Origin: Aphrophora alni
Lineage: Eukaryota > Arthropoda > Insecta > Hemiptera > Aphrophoridae
Length of the DNA stretch: 64,000 nucleotides
Direction: 5' to 3'
NCBI GenBank assembly: GCA_963513935.1
Contig: OY740772.1
Coordinates: 11,998,098 to 12,062,097 of the forward strand
A program made the translations under genes and the position numbers. How positions within the stretch are numbered: position 1 is the first letter of the stretch; each line of letters begins with the position of its first letter. The notes beneath the pieces are model-generated. The model was not told where the DNA came from, did not search any database, and saw only the letters and a list, made by a program, of their open reading frames with translations. Shown piece after piece: positions 33,851 through 46,190 of this stretch.

Positions 33851-35095
33851 ATATTAAACAGTCTAAGGCAACACATTATACTTTATAATAATCAAACCGT
33901 TTGAGAATTATTAAGCATTGAAAATTTCAAATGGAGATCATTTTGAAACGCAGAAAGTTATTTAATTGGAATATACTAAATATGTATCTATACCTAAATT
34001 TATTCCTCAGAAGATATACTTTTAACAAAATAAAGTGCACAATATTGCCCTAACCAATAACATAAACAAACAAACAACATACATTATCATTTCCTCATAA
34101 ATACCGATCAAGATTTAACGATTATAAAATAAATAAACAGTGATAAAGTATTGCACAAACTTTTCATCCATCCTTTAAAACCATATTAAAAAACCAACCA
34201 AAATGTCATAACTTTTTTTAATTTGGTAGTTGTGAGTAAAAATTTAAAATAGACTATGGACTCCGTCTTAGAACAAAATGTTATTCCATTTTAGTTAGTC
34301 TAATAGGCTTGTTAGTTAGGCTTGTTCCATAAACACGTAAAGCATTACATAGACGGAGGTTCTATAGAAGTAACATTTTTTTACACCGATTTACGTCTTT
34401 AAACTTTACATTTCAATAGAATTTAAACGAAATCGGTAGAGCCAATTTTAGACATCACGTCTTTTTACCCATCTAAATTTTTACCAATCTGTTACCCCCC
34501 CCCCCCAATTACAAATCTACTAGCCCCAATTTAGATATTTTAGGTTTTTTAGCAATAACTCACGGAGCGACATTTATGTGTTTTTGCCTTATTGCAACCA
34601 CACTAAAATATTTTTACTGAAAAAGGAGGGACATGTCTAGTGCACACATTGTACAACGTGTTAAGCTGTAGAAAACTGCTAAATTCATAAGGTGACAGAT
34701 CCGAGACTATCGAGACTTTTTTCACCCTTGACATAACTTTTTTTTTAATTCATGAACTATTTTCATAATAATACTATATTTTCAAAGGAACAAATTTAAG
34801 AAAAAAACTTATATTTTACCGGAAATCGAGTATTTGACAAGATGCATTCGTGTTTTTTTCTATAAATTCTTAACGACATGACCACGTGACCAACCTCTAG
34901 TGTGGGAAAAGTTGAAAGTTGATAATTAGTGAAGAGGAAAAAGAAGATGACAGCTCCACCGCCGCACCCCTACTTTGTGAGCGATGGCATCCCTACATTT
35001 GGTTAACACTTGTTTTGATTTTAAATCATTTTTTGACAGTTGTAATTTTTTTCAATATGAATTATTATTTGTAGTATAAACCTGTCGTACGCTAT
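33851..35095. other. AT-rich DNA, no gene seen
   Basis: Includes a run of 12 C (34495-34506). A TTCACCCTTGACATAACTTTTT segment near 34.72 kb resembles the 9.46/9.62-kb local repeats. Nothing coding was recognised. Confidence 0.55.
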
Positions 35096-35345
35096 CATAA
35101 TACTTACCCAACCCAGCAATAAAATTTTCTTAATATAACGCTCAAACGTTGGTTTCTTGGAAATGTTAACTCGTTAGACACCCAAAAGGGTAAATTTGTT
35201 TACAACAGGTTTTCTGAATCTCGTAATTGTACAACTACTTTCTTGAAGTCTGGTAGGTTCTCTAACGGGTCTCTTAGAATATCTCCACTCGCTTCGCTCG
35301 TGACAGAGTCTCCGCCCTGTCTCAATCTCCAATACCATTACGTCA
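35096..35345 (+). repeat. RepA copy 5 (3' truncated)
   Basis: It has ATACTTACCCAACCCAGC, TTTCTTGGAAATGTTAACTCG, GGGTAAATTTGTTTAC, CAGGTTTTCTGAATCTCGTAA, TTCTTGAAGTCTGGTAGGTTC and ATCTCCACTCGCTTCGCTCG, followed by CTCCGCCCTG. The sequence departs from RepA after about 35.34 kb. Confidence 0.75.
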
Positions 35346-35505
35346 GTGACATTTCAAACTTTAATTGTATAGATCTGAAAATAATAAGTTCCTAAACCTG
35401 AAATAGTGTTTTCCATCCGGTTCACATAGCCTACAGTGTGTGTCAATAATATGAATAATAAAAATACCTATTTTAAATGTTGAGCTTGAATTATGAGAAA
35501 AAATA

Positions 35506-35775
35506 TACAGGATAAGAAACAAACAGAACACATTTCTCACAAAAAAATACGCCTAAGTATCAGACGCGTTTCAACGACAAGGTCGTCCTCTTCAGTGATA
35601 CAGGAGCTACACCAATCAAACTATAACTGATTTATAGTTATAACCAATCAGTTTTAGTTTGATTGGTGTAGCTCGTGTATCTCTGAAGAAGACGACCTTG
35701 TCGTTGAAACGAGTCTAATACTTAGGTGTATTTTTTGTGAGAATTAATTGTGTTCTGTTTGTTTGTCATCCTGTA
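35506..35775. mobile_element. Fold-back MITE, 270 bp, TA target duplication
   Basis: The termini TACAGGAT (35506) and its complement ATCCTGTA (to 35775) are flanked by TA on both sides (35504-35505 and 35776-35777). The arms are about 125 bp and share AAACAAACAGAACACA, CTAAGTAT, CGTTTCAACGACAAGGTCGTC and GCTACACCAATCAAACTA with its complement. A TA duplication and long inverted ends fit a Tc1/mariner-type non-autonomous element. Each arm carries CTGAAGA, a hairpin and GAAACG. Confidence 0.85.
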
Positions 35776-35850
35776 TAAAAATACCTCGTAAGTATCTTAA
35801 ATTGACCTATTAGAATATTTTCAAATTGAGAAAAATCACGTTTTGTTGAT

Positions 35851-38800
35851 TTTGGAACACTTTATATATCCCATTAAAACTTTTGTACCCACAGTGTATA
35901 GGCCAGATTAAGAGCTTTAAAATGACAGGTCAAACCAAAGCAGTTATTGAAATTTCCTAATTTCTTAATTTTTGGAACACTTTATATATCCCATTAAACT
36001 TTTGTACTCACTGTGGATAGGCCAGATTAAGAGCTTTAAAATGACAGGTCAAACCAAAGCAGTTATTGAAATTTCATATTTTCTTAATTTTTAGAACACT
36101 TTATATATCCCATTAAACTTTTCTACCCACTGTGTATAGGCCAGATTAAGAGCTTTAAAATGACAGGTCAAACCAAAGCAGTTATTGAAATTTCATATTT
36201 TCTTAATTTTTAGAACACTTTATATATCCCATTAAACTTTTGTACTCACTGTGTATAGGCCAGATTAAGAGCTTTAAAATGACAGGTCAAACCAAAGCAG
36301 TTATTGAAATTTCATATTTTCTTAATTTTTAGAACACTTTATATATCCCATTAAACTTTTGTACTCACTGTGGATAGGCCAGATTAAGAGCTTTAAAATG
36401 ACAGGTCAAACCAAAGCAGTTATTGAAATTTCATATTTTCTTAATTTTTAGAACACTTTATATATCCCATTAAACTTTTGTACTCACTGTGTATAGGCCA
36501 GATTAAGAGCTTTAAAATGACAGGTCAAACCAAAGCAGTTATTGAAATTTCATATTTTCTTAATTTTTAGAACACTTTATATATCCTATTAAACTTTTGT
36601 ACTCACTGTGGATAGGCCAGATTAAGAGCTTTAAAATGACAGGTCAAACTAAAGCAGTTATTGAAATTTCATATTTTCTTAATTTTTAGAACACTTTATA
36701 TATCCCATTAAACTTTTGTACTCACTGTGGATAGGCCAGATTAAGAGCTTTAAAATGACAGGTCAAACCAAAGCAGTTATTGAAATTTCATATTTTCTTA
36801 ATTTTTAGAACACTTTATATATCCCATTAAACTTTTGTACCCACTGTGTATAGACCAGATTAAGAGCTTTAAAATGACAGGTCAAACCAAAGCAGTTATT
36901 GAAATTTCATATTTTCTTAATTTTTAGAACACTTTATATATCCCATTAAACTTTTGTACCCACTATGTTTAGACCAGATTAAGAGCTTTAAAATGACAGG
37001 TCAAACCAAAGCAGTTATTGAAATTTCATAATTTCTTAATTTTTGGAACACTTTATATATCCTATTAAACTTTTGTACTCACTGTGGATAGGCCAGATTA
37101 AGAGCTTTAAAATGACAGGTCAAACTAAAGCAGTTATTGAAATTTCATATTTTCTTAATTTTTAGAATACTTTATATATCCCATTAAACTTTTGTACTCA
37201 CTGTGGATAGGCCAGATTAAGAGCTTTAAAATGACAGGTCAAACTAAAGCAGTTATTGAAATTTCATATTTTCTTAATTTTTAGAATACTGTATATATCC
37301 CATTAAACTTTTGTACCCACTATGTTTAGACCAGATTAAGAGCTTTAAAATGACAGGTCAAACCAAAGCAGTTATTGAAATTTCATAATTTCTTAATTTT
37401 TAGAATACTTTATATATCCCATTAAACTTTTGTACCCACTATGTTTAGACCAGATTAAGAGCTTTAAAATGACAGGTCAAACCAAAGCAGTTATTGAAAT
37501 TTCATAATTTCTTAATTTTTAGAATACTTTATATATCCCATTAAACTTTTGTACCCACTATGTTTAGACCAGATTAAGAGCTTTAAAATGACAGGTCAAA
37601 CCAAAGCAGTTATTGAAATTTCATATTTTCTTAATTTTTGGAACACTTTATATATCCCATTAAACTTTTGTACCCACTGTGTATAGGCCAGATTAAGAGC
37701 TTTTAAAAGACAGGTCAAACCAAAGCAGTTATTGAAATTTCATATTTTCTTAATTTTTGGAACACTTTATATATCCCATTAAACTTTTCTACCCACTGTG
37801 TATAGGCCAGATTAAGAGCTTTAAAATGACAGGTCGAACCAAAGCAGTTATTGAAATTTCATATTTTCTTAATTTTTAGAACACTTTATATATCCCATTA
37901 AACTTTTGTACCCACTGTGTATAGGCCAGATTAAGAGCTTTTAAAAGACAGGTCAAACCAAAGCAGTTATTGAAATTTCATATTTTCTTAATTTTTGGAA
38001 CACTTTATATATCCCATTAAACTTTTCTACCCACTGTGTATAGGCCAGATTAAGAGCTTTAAAATGACAGGTCGAACCAAAGCAGTTATTGAAATTTCAT
38101 ATTTTCTTAATTTTTAGAACACTTTATATATCCCATTAAACTTTTGTACCCACTATGTTTAGACCAGATTAAGAGCTTTAAAATGACAGGTCAAACCAAA
38201 GCAGTTATTGAAATTTCCTAATTTCTTAATTTTTGGAACACTTTATATATCCCATTAAACTTTTGTACTCACTGTGGATAGGCCAGATTAAGAGCTTTAA
38301 AATGACAGGTCAAACCAAAGCAGTTATTGAAATTTCATATTTTCTTAATTTTTAGAACACTTTATATATCCCATTAAACTTTTCTACCCACTGTGTATAG
38401 GCCAGATTAAGAGCTTTAAAATGACAGGTCAAACCAAAGCAGTTATTGAAATTTCATATTTTCTTAATTTTTAGAACACTTTATATATCCCATTAAACTT
38501 TTGTACTCACTGTGTATAGGCCAGATTAAGAGCTTTAAAATGACAGGTCAAACCAAAGCAGTTATTGAAATTTCATATTTTCTTAATTTTTAGAACACTT
38601 TATATATCCCATTAAACTTTTGTACTCACTGTGGATAGGCCAGATTAAGAGCTTTAAAATGACAGGTCAAACCAAAGCAGTTATTGAAATTTCATATTTT
38701 CTTAATTTTTAGAACACTTTATATATCCCATTAAACTTTTGTACTCACTGTGTATAGGCCAGATTAAGAGCTTTAAAATGACAGGTCAAACCAAAGCAGT

Positions 38801-41800
38801 TATTGAAATTTCATATTTTCTTAATTTTTAGAACACTTTATATATCCTATTAAACTTTTGTACTCACTGTGGATAGGCCAGATTAAGAGCTTTAAAATGA
38901 CAGGTCAAACTAAAGCAGTTATTGAAATTTCATATTTTCTTAATTTTTAGAACACTTTATATATCCCATTAAACTTTTGTACTCACTGTGGATAGGCCAG
39001 ATTAAGAGCTTTAAAATGACAGGTCAAACCAAAGCAGTTATTGAAATTTCATATTTTCTTAATTTTTAGAACACTTTATATATCCCATTAAACTTTTGTA
39101 CCCACTGTGTATAGACCAGATTAAGAGCTTTAAAATGACAGGTCAAACCAAAGCAGTTATTGAAATTTCATATTTTCTTAATTTTTAGAACACTTTATAT
39201 ATCCCATTAAACTTTTGTACCCACTATGTTTAGACCAGATTAAGAGCTTTAAAATGACAGGTCAAACCAAAGCAGTTATTGAAATTTCATAATTTCTTAA
39301 TTTTTAGAATACTTTATATATCCCATTAAACTTTTGTACCCACTATGTTTAGACCAGATTAAGAGCTTTAAAATGACAGGTCAAACCAAAGCAGTTATTG
39401 AAATTTCATATTTTCTTAATTTTTGGAACACTTTATATATCCCATTAAACTTTTGTACCCACTGTGTATAGGCCAGATTAAGAGCTTTTAAAAGACAGGT
39501 CAAACCAAAGCAGTTATTGAAATTTCATATTTTCTTAATTTTTGGAACACTTTATATATCCCATTAAACTTTTCTACCCACTGTGTATAGGCCAGATTAA
39601 GAGCTTTAAAATGACAGGTCGAACCAAAGCAGTTATTGAAATTTCATATTTTCTTAATTTTTAGAACACTTTATATATCCCATTAAACTTTTGTACCCAC
39701 TGTGTATAGGCCAGATTAAGAGCTTTTAAAAGACAGGTCAAACCAAAGCAGTTATTGAAATTTCATATTTTCTTAATTTTTGGAACACTTTATATATCCC
39801 ATTAAACTTTTCTACCCACTGTGTATAGGCCAGATTAAGAGCTTTAAAATGACAGGTCGAACCAAAGCAGTTATTGAAATTTCATATTTTCTTAATTTTT
39901 AGAACACTTTATATATCCCATTAAACTTTTGTACTCACTGTGGATAGGCCAGATTAAGAGCTTTAAAATGACAGGTCAAACCAAAGCAGTTATTGAAATT
40001 TCATATTTTCTTAATTTTTGGAACACTTTATATATCCCATTAAACTTTTGTACCCACTGTGTATAGGCCAGATTAAGAGCTTTAAAATGACAGGTCAAAC
40101 CAAAGCAGTTATTGAAATTTCATATTTTCTTAATTTTTGGAACACTTTATATATCCCATTAAACTTTTGTACCCACTATGTTTAGACCAGATTAAGAGCT
40201 TTAAAATGACAGGTCAAACCAAAGCAGTTATTGAAATTTCATAATTTCTTAATTTTTAGAATACTTTATATATCCCATTAAACTTTTGTACCCACTATGT
40301 TTAGACCAGATTAAGAGCTTTAAAATGACAGGTCAAACCAAAGCAGTTATTGAAATTTCATATTTTCTTAATTTTTGGAACACTTTATATATCCCATTAA
40401 ACTTTTGTACCCACTGTGTATAGGCCAGATTAAGAGCTTTTAAAAGACAGGTCAAACCAAAGCAGTTATTGAAATTTCATATTTTCTTAATTTTTGGAAC
40501 ACTTTATATATCCCATTAAACTTTTCTACCCACTGTGTATAGGCCAGATTAAGAGCTTTAAAATGACAGGTCGAACCAAAGCAGTTATTGAAATTTCATA
40601 TTTTCTTAATTTTTAGAACACTTTATATATCCCATTAAACTTTTGTACCCACTGTGTATAGGCCAGATTAAGAGCTTTTAAAAGACAGGTCAAACCAAAG
40701 CAGTTATTGAAATTTCATATTTTCTTAATTTTTGGAACACTTTATATATCCCATTAAACTTTTCTACCCACTGTGTATAGGCCAGATTAAGAGCTTGAAA
40801 ATGACAGGTCGAACCAAAGCAGTTATTGAAATTTCATATTTTCTTAATTTTTAGAACACTTTATATATCCCATTAAACTTTTGTACTCACTGTGGATAGG
40901 TTAGATTAAGAGCTTTAAAATGACAGGTCAAACCAAAGCAGTTATTGAAATTTCATATTTTCTTAATTTTTAGAACACTTTATATATCCTATTAAACTTT
41001 TGTACTCACTGTGGATAGGCCAGATTAAGAGCTTTAAAATGACAGGTCAAACTAAAGCAGTTATTGAAATTTCATATTTTCTTAATTTTTGGAACACTTT
41101 ATATATCCAATTAAACTTTTGTACTCACTGTGGATAGGCCAGATTAAGAGCTTTAAAATGACAGGTCAATCTAAAGCAGTTATTGAAATTTCATATTTTC
41201 TTAATTTTTAGAACACTTTATATATCCTATTAAACTTTTGTACTCACTGTGGATAGGTCAGATTAAGAGCTTTAAAATGACAGGTCAAACTAAAGCAGTT
41301 ATTGAAATTTCATATTTTCTTAATTTTTGGAACACTTTATATATCCCATTAAACTTTTGTACTCACTGTGGATAGGCCAGATTAAGAGCTTTAAAATGAC
41401 AGGTCAAACTAAAGCAGTTATTGAAATTTCATATTTTCTTAATTTTTGGAACACTTTATATATCCCATTAAACTTTTGTACTCACTGTGGATAGGCCAGA
41501 TTAAGAGCTTTAAAATGACAGGTCAATCTAAAGCAGTTATTGAAATTTCATATTTTCTTAATTTTTAGAACACTTTATATATCCTATTAAACTTTTGTAC
41601 TCACTGTGGATAGGTCAGATTAAGAGCTTTAAAATGACAGGTCAAACTAAAGCAGTTATTGAAATTTCATATTTTCTTAATTTTTGGAACACTTTATATA
41701 TCCCATTAAACTTTTGTACTCACTGTGGATAGGCCAGATTAAGAGCTTTAAAATGACAGGTCAAACTAAAGCAGTTATTGAAATTTCATATTTTCTTAAT

Positions 41801-42019
41801 TTTTGGAACACTTTATATATCCCATTAAACTTTTGTACTCACTGTGGATAGGCCAGATTAAGAGCTTTAAAATGACAGGTCAATCTAAAGCAGTTATTGA
41901 AATTTCATATTTTCTTAATTTTTAGTACACTTTATATATCCTATTAAACTTTTGTACTCACTGTGGATAGGTCAGATTAGTGACAGGTCGAACATCTTTC
42001 TAACTAAAGCAGTTATTCA
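35851..42019 (+). repeat. 119-bp satellite, ~51 monomers, higher-order organised
   Basis: GAACACTTTATATATCC recurs every 119 bp from 35854 to 41924, apart from a single one-base insertion in the first unit: exactly 51 steps plus a partial last unit. Monomers fall into variant types at fixed positions: GTACTCACTGTGGATAGG, GTACCCACTGTGTATAGG, CTACCCACTGTG and ACTATGTTTAGACC; CAAACC, CAAACT, CGAACC or CAATCT; and TTTAAAATGAC or TTTTAAAAGAC. Variant order repeats with a 2261-bp offset (19 monomers), a 238-bp dimer offset and a 357-bp trimer offset. No ORF of note is present. Array-wide similarity indicates ongoing homogenisation. Confidence 0.97.
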
Positions 42020-42179
42020 AATATCAATCCATTTCCATCTTTTTTACATACACTGTACACTTTATCATTAGCTAATATAATTATGTGTATTTTCTACAAA
42101 TGACATTTTGGGTATTTATAAACAATTATCGCTTAGTACATCGGTTCATATTTATATTTTTTGAAGACATAGTCCTGGA

Positions 42180-42850
42180 ACCACAGATTTGGTTATAACT
42201 CAATGCCGTAGGCATATAGGGGCAGTTATTTTTATAAATCTTTTTACTTTATTATTAGTTTTACCTATGGACCCTAATCAAGGAAAATATATGATAATCC
42301 ATCTTTTAATGATTATTGAACACTTGTTTGACTCACATCTCTCAAAAACTGCTTTTAAGACCCTTTTGCTACAGATTTCTCATTGTGTCGTTAACTTAAG
42401 TTATATTCATCATGCAAAAAATTATAATATATGATTTCGCACTGTAATTGAATTTCAAATTCAAATATTTTTTGTATGAATTGTAGGTAACGGCGTGTTC
42501 AAATTAAAGGTGAGAGGGGACATATCTGACACTTTAAATTTGCCCTAGCGCCAATATATAATTTTTTCGTCAAATACATATTAGTAATCAGTTTAACTTT
42601 TAGTTATATTCGATAATCCACACATTTTACCCCTCAAAAATTCCGATAGTTTTGCCCCTTAACTACCGCAAGGTATTTTTTGTTCTTTTGTTACCGCTAT
42701 ATTTGTTCTACATGTGGGACAATACAAAGAATATAAATACAAAGTTTGAAATATATAGGTACTATCGGCTTATCTGTGTAGACTGGTTAGACACGAGCGT
42801 AAAATTATAAGGGTCCTTGGTTTTACCTGCGGACACTAAACATTAATTAT
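42180..42850 (-). repeat. RepE copy 1
   Basis: The minus strand matches the 45.24-45.84-kb copy. It reads CGCAGGTAAAACCAAGGACCC, a CTACACAGATAAGCCGATAG-like block, CAAACTTTGTATTTATATTC, TTGTCCCACATGTAG, GTAACAAAAGAACA, GGGGCAAAACTATCGG, CGTCAAATACATATTAG in opposite sense, and GAACACGCCGTTACC. The 81-aa plus frame at 42189-42434 lies in it and is not a gene. Confidence 0.7.
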
Positions 42851-42859
42851 ATGGAGGAG

Positions 42860-43675
42860 AGATAGTGAATAGTACTTCTACTTAAGAGTCTATAGTTTGG
42901 TCACTTTTCCTATTTATGGGGCTGATGGTGAAAGGGGGAGGGAATGGTTTTTAGTAAACAATTTGAAATCAGTGAGTTTAATTTTAAAAATATTACCAAT
43001 ACTCTTTTGTAGGCCTTTTTACTGGTACTAAACATTTTTTTATCAATTTTCATCTTTATATTATTTTTCTTTCGCTTAAGTCTCTTTTCCCTGTACTAAT
43101 ATAGTACGAGGAATGCTTTTTCCAACTACTCAAGTTTAAAGTAGTGTTTTCCCACCTGTTCATATTATCACATAATTTAAAATGTATGTTTTCTACAACC
43201 GATAGTAAGTTCCCTGCTATACAACAGTTTATTTTCAATAAGAAAGAGACATCCGCAAGGATCACTCTCATCCGTGTACCGTTAACTTCACCCCTCGGAT
43301 CCTCAAGTCAATTAACTCTCGGCTTAAAATCAGTTATCAATCCCCCCCCGCCAATAACCTACGTAATAAATCCCTTAGAACGTACAGGAATGGTCGAGGT
43401 TGACGGCAATCTAGGAATGTCAGGATTTCTAGGAACTGGGCGCCACTCTTCCAGCCACCTGCTACAAGTGACATGCTATGAAACTCATTACAGAACCACA
43501 TTCTTCTTCTTCACATTCATCAACACCTCATGCCAACTGACTTTTATATCTTACAACAACCTTATTGCTGATAAAGTTACTTACATGTGTTAAAAGTCGT
43601 GGATTGAGTCATAAGCTATAAGAATGGATTTCAGATAGATTAGAATCTCAATATAAAATCAGTTGATGTACGACA
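42860..43675. other. No confident gene; contains the longest open frame (149 aa)
   Basis: The 149-aa plus-strand frame (43144-43593) has no recognised domain, includes a CCCCCCCGCC tract and a phenylalanine run, and overlaps a minus-strand frame. No promoter, splice pattern or homology cue supports it. Confidence 0.5.
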
Positions 43676-43679
43676 TCGT

Positions 43680-43990
43680 GGTATTCACCCAACCCCATTA
43701 TACGAAGTTTTTACAAACAGATCTTCTAAATACGAAGCCCCTAAATTAGTTTCTGGGGCAAGGGTAAGAAATTGTATTGGTTGATGAATAGGTCTTGCCC
43801 AGTAGAGCAAGTTCTTTTAAAACAGTTGGAAATGTTAACTCGATACACAGTAGGGCAAATTTGTTGCAAAGGTTTTCTGAACCTCGAAATTGTATTACAA
43901 CTCTCTTGATATCGGGTAATTTTAAAATATCTCTGTCGATGGTATCTCTGATGGTATTAAAGTGACTGATGGTCGATGATAACTAAGTGT
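43680..43990 (+). repeat. RepA copy 6 (decayed)
   Basis: It has GGTATTCACCCAACCCCATTA, ACAAACAGATCTTCTAAATAC, AGTAGAGCAAGTTCTTTTAAAA, GGAAATGTTAACTCGATACAC, GGTTTTCTGAACCTCGAAATTG and CTCTTGATATCGGGTAAT. The core is lost or unreadable after about 43.94 kb. Confidence 0.65.
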
Positions 43991-44289
43991 TAGACATTAC
44001 GTTATCAAGGTATCTACTATCGTTCCATATCTAATTGTAGATACTCTAGAGCTGTTATTAATGTGCAACTGAAATTCTTCTTTAAGGGATAAAATCAATG
44101 GCATTGATTCATCTTTTGAGAAATTCACATTAACGTCTGCAGGCTACATTCGTTTCAAAATGTTTTTCTAAATATAATTTTACGATTGGTGGCATTTGTA
44201 TCTACGTAATAGAATACAATACAGGAAGTAAGCGTAATTGCGGTGTTAGGGTTGGATTTTAAAAATTTATTTATTGCTGATTAAAGGCG

Positions 44290-44535
44290 AAAAATCTTAC
44301 AGTAATCATCCCCTTATAAACAAGAAAGATAAGAACATAAATGAAAGACTTCTTGCCCTGGAATATTCTAAAAGCGTCAGGTTCGGAAACAAACAATAGT
44401 TGGTCAAGAGAAACTTGAAAGAAAATATAAAAGAGAGGAATCAAATACAAGACTACGTAAAAAAAGGTGTAGATCCAGATTGGCCTTTATGGATTGCTAA
44501 ACTCATACTCACCATAGTGAGCCCCTGAGGGCGTC
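44290..44535 (+). repeat. RepB copy
   Basis: It is one of the best-preserved single copies: AAAGGCGAAAAATCTTACAG, ATCCCCTTATAAACAAG, GGAATATTCTAAAAGCGTCAG, AATAGTTGGTCAAGAGAAAC, GGAATCAAATACAAGACTACG, AGGTGTAGATCCAGATTGG, GATTGCTAAACTCATACTCAC and AGTGAGCCCCTGAGGG. Plus strand. Confidence 0.8.
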
Positions 44536-44925
44536 TAAAATTAAAAACAAGATCACTTAAAGCTCCTGAGAGATCTGATCAACTTATCTCTAAGAATAAC
44601 AGAGTATAAGACACACTGTTTTTTCTTCACTCCTTGGAATACTATTTCCTTTCAATAATATTGTGAACAAATAATATTATAACCTAAGTGCTTAAGATTG
44701 TATTTGTTCACCCCTCAGAGACTATTTCTTATTTATTTAGCTCTCCTGTAAATATAGCTCAGTACTTATTTACTCAAAGCCACCATTTTTACGCGTGGAA
44801 GGGAAGGAGGGGTGTTTATCTACGTTCCGGTGTAATGTAGTATCCTGGCTTCCTTAAACGTTGTAATTTTTGCGTTTATTACAGTTTTGTAAATGATTTA
44901 TAATTTATTAGTACACTTAGCAGAA
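44536..44925. other. No gene seen
   Basis: No recognisable ORF, repeat or motif. Confidence 0.6.
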
Positions 44926-44928
44926 TAG

Positions 44929-45110
44929 AACTTAAACACAAAAAGTAGATTTATTTATTGAAACGCGTTTCAATAACAAAGTCGTCATCTTCAGTCATGC
45001 ACGAACTACAATAACTCAACTATAGCTCGTGTATCCTTGAAGATGGCGACTTTGACTTTGAAACGGCGTTTGAATAAATAAACCTACTATTTGTGAAAAT
45101 TTGTGTTCGG
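44929..45110. mobile_element. Fold-back element related to the 35.5-kb MITE
   Basis: Arms of about 85 bp, with AACACAAAAAGTAGATTTAT, GAAACGCGTTTC, AAAGTCGTCATCTTCA and their diverged complements, surround a short AT-rich centre. The CTGAAGA-hairpin-GAAACG part is shared with the 35.5-kb element, but the outer arm sequences differ. One arm has TTGAAGA in place of CTGAAGA. Ends and target duplication are unclear. Confidence 0.7.
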
Positions 45111-45234
45111 GATTAATTCTATCAAGTATTTATTTATATACAAGTACAATTAAATGCATAATTAGTTCATCGGCCATCAAGGTAGGCTATTTTTACCTAG
45201 CTACATCATACGAAGTAATACAAGCAGATTAATA

Positions 45235-46190
45235 TTTTTTAATTTATTAGGATTCGTAGGTAAAATCAAGAAGTCATATAATTTCGCGCGCGTGTCTGTC
45301 CGTCTATCTACTTATAAGTCGTCACCAGACTACACAGACAAGACGAAATAGCCTATATATTTCAAACTTTGCATTTATATTACTTGTATTGTCCCACATA
45401 TAGGAGAAATATACTGGTAACAAAAATAAATGATATTGGGATAGTTAAGGGGCAAAAGCTAACGAGCTGAAAAATTTATTTTTGGAAATAATATCTGTGT
45501 GGTATCAAATAAAACTAGAAGTTATTCTGATTAAGAATACGTATGTTTATTTGACGATTAATATATATGTTGGCGCAAGACCAAATTTAAAGTATCATAT
45601 ATCATGTCCCCCCCCCCCTTCTAACTTGAACACGGCGTGACCCACAAATCAAAATACCTGGGTTTTGAATTAAATTGCAGTGTGTAATCATATATTATTT
45701 TCTTTGTATGATGAATACAACTTAATTTAACCACACAATGAGATTATTCGGTAGTGGGTAAATTTTAAAAGCAGTTTTTGTGAGAGGTGAGGCACACAAT
45801 AATTTAATAGACATTAATTTAAAAGATGAATTCCATTTTCATTGATTTATCTTTATTAGGCTCTGTAGGTAAAACCAAGGAGCCTTATAATTTCACGTGC
45901 GTGTCTGTCTGTCTGTAAGTCGCAACCAGTATACACAGACAAGACGATAAATCCCATGTATTTGAAACTTTGCATTTATATTCTTTGTAGTGTCTCACAT
46001 ATTAGAAAAATTAGCGGTAACAAAAATAAATGACCTTGGGATAGTTACGGGGCAAAAATTAACGACCTGGAAATTTTATTTTTGGTAGTATTTTGTGTGG
46101 GGTATCAAATAAAACTAATGATTACGAATATGGATGTTTATTTGTGGAGGAAATAATTATATTGGCACTAGATCGCTTAAAAGACTTGAC
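45235..46190 (+). repeat. RepE copies 2 and 3 in tandem
   Basis: Copy 2 (about 45235-45840) and the shorter copy 3 (about 45840-46190) both start near TTATTAGG-TCGTAGGTAAAA. They share CGTGTCTGTC, ACACAGACAAGACGA, AAACTTTGCATTTATATT, AGTGTCTCACATAT or ATTGTCCCACATATAG, GGTAACAAAAATAAATGA, GGGATAGTTA-GGGGCAAAA and GGTATCAAATAAAACTA. No transposase or tail is visible; the class is unknown. Confidence 0.75.

Noticed and set aside
35851..42019. CRISPR array as an explanation for the regular 119-bp array
   Set aside because: No short repeat with unique spacers; the whole 119-bp unit repeats, and the window is eukaryotic.
43144..43593. 149-aa open frame, the longest in the window
   Set aside because: No recognised domain, includes homopolymer-derived runs, overlaps an antisense frame, and no promoter or splice signals support it.
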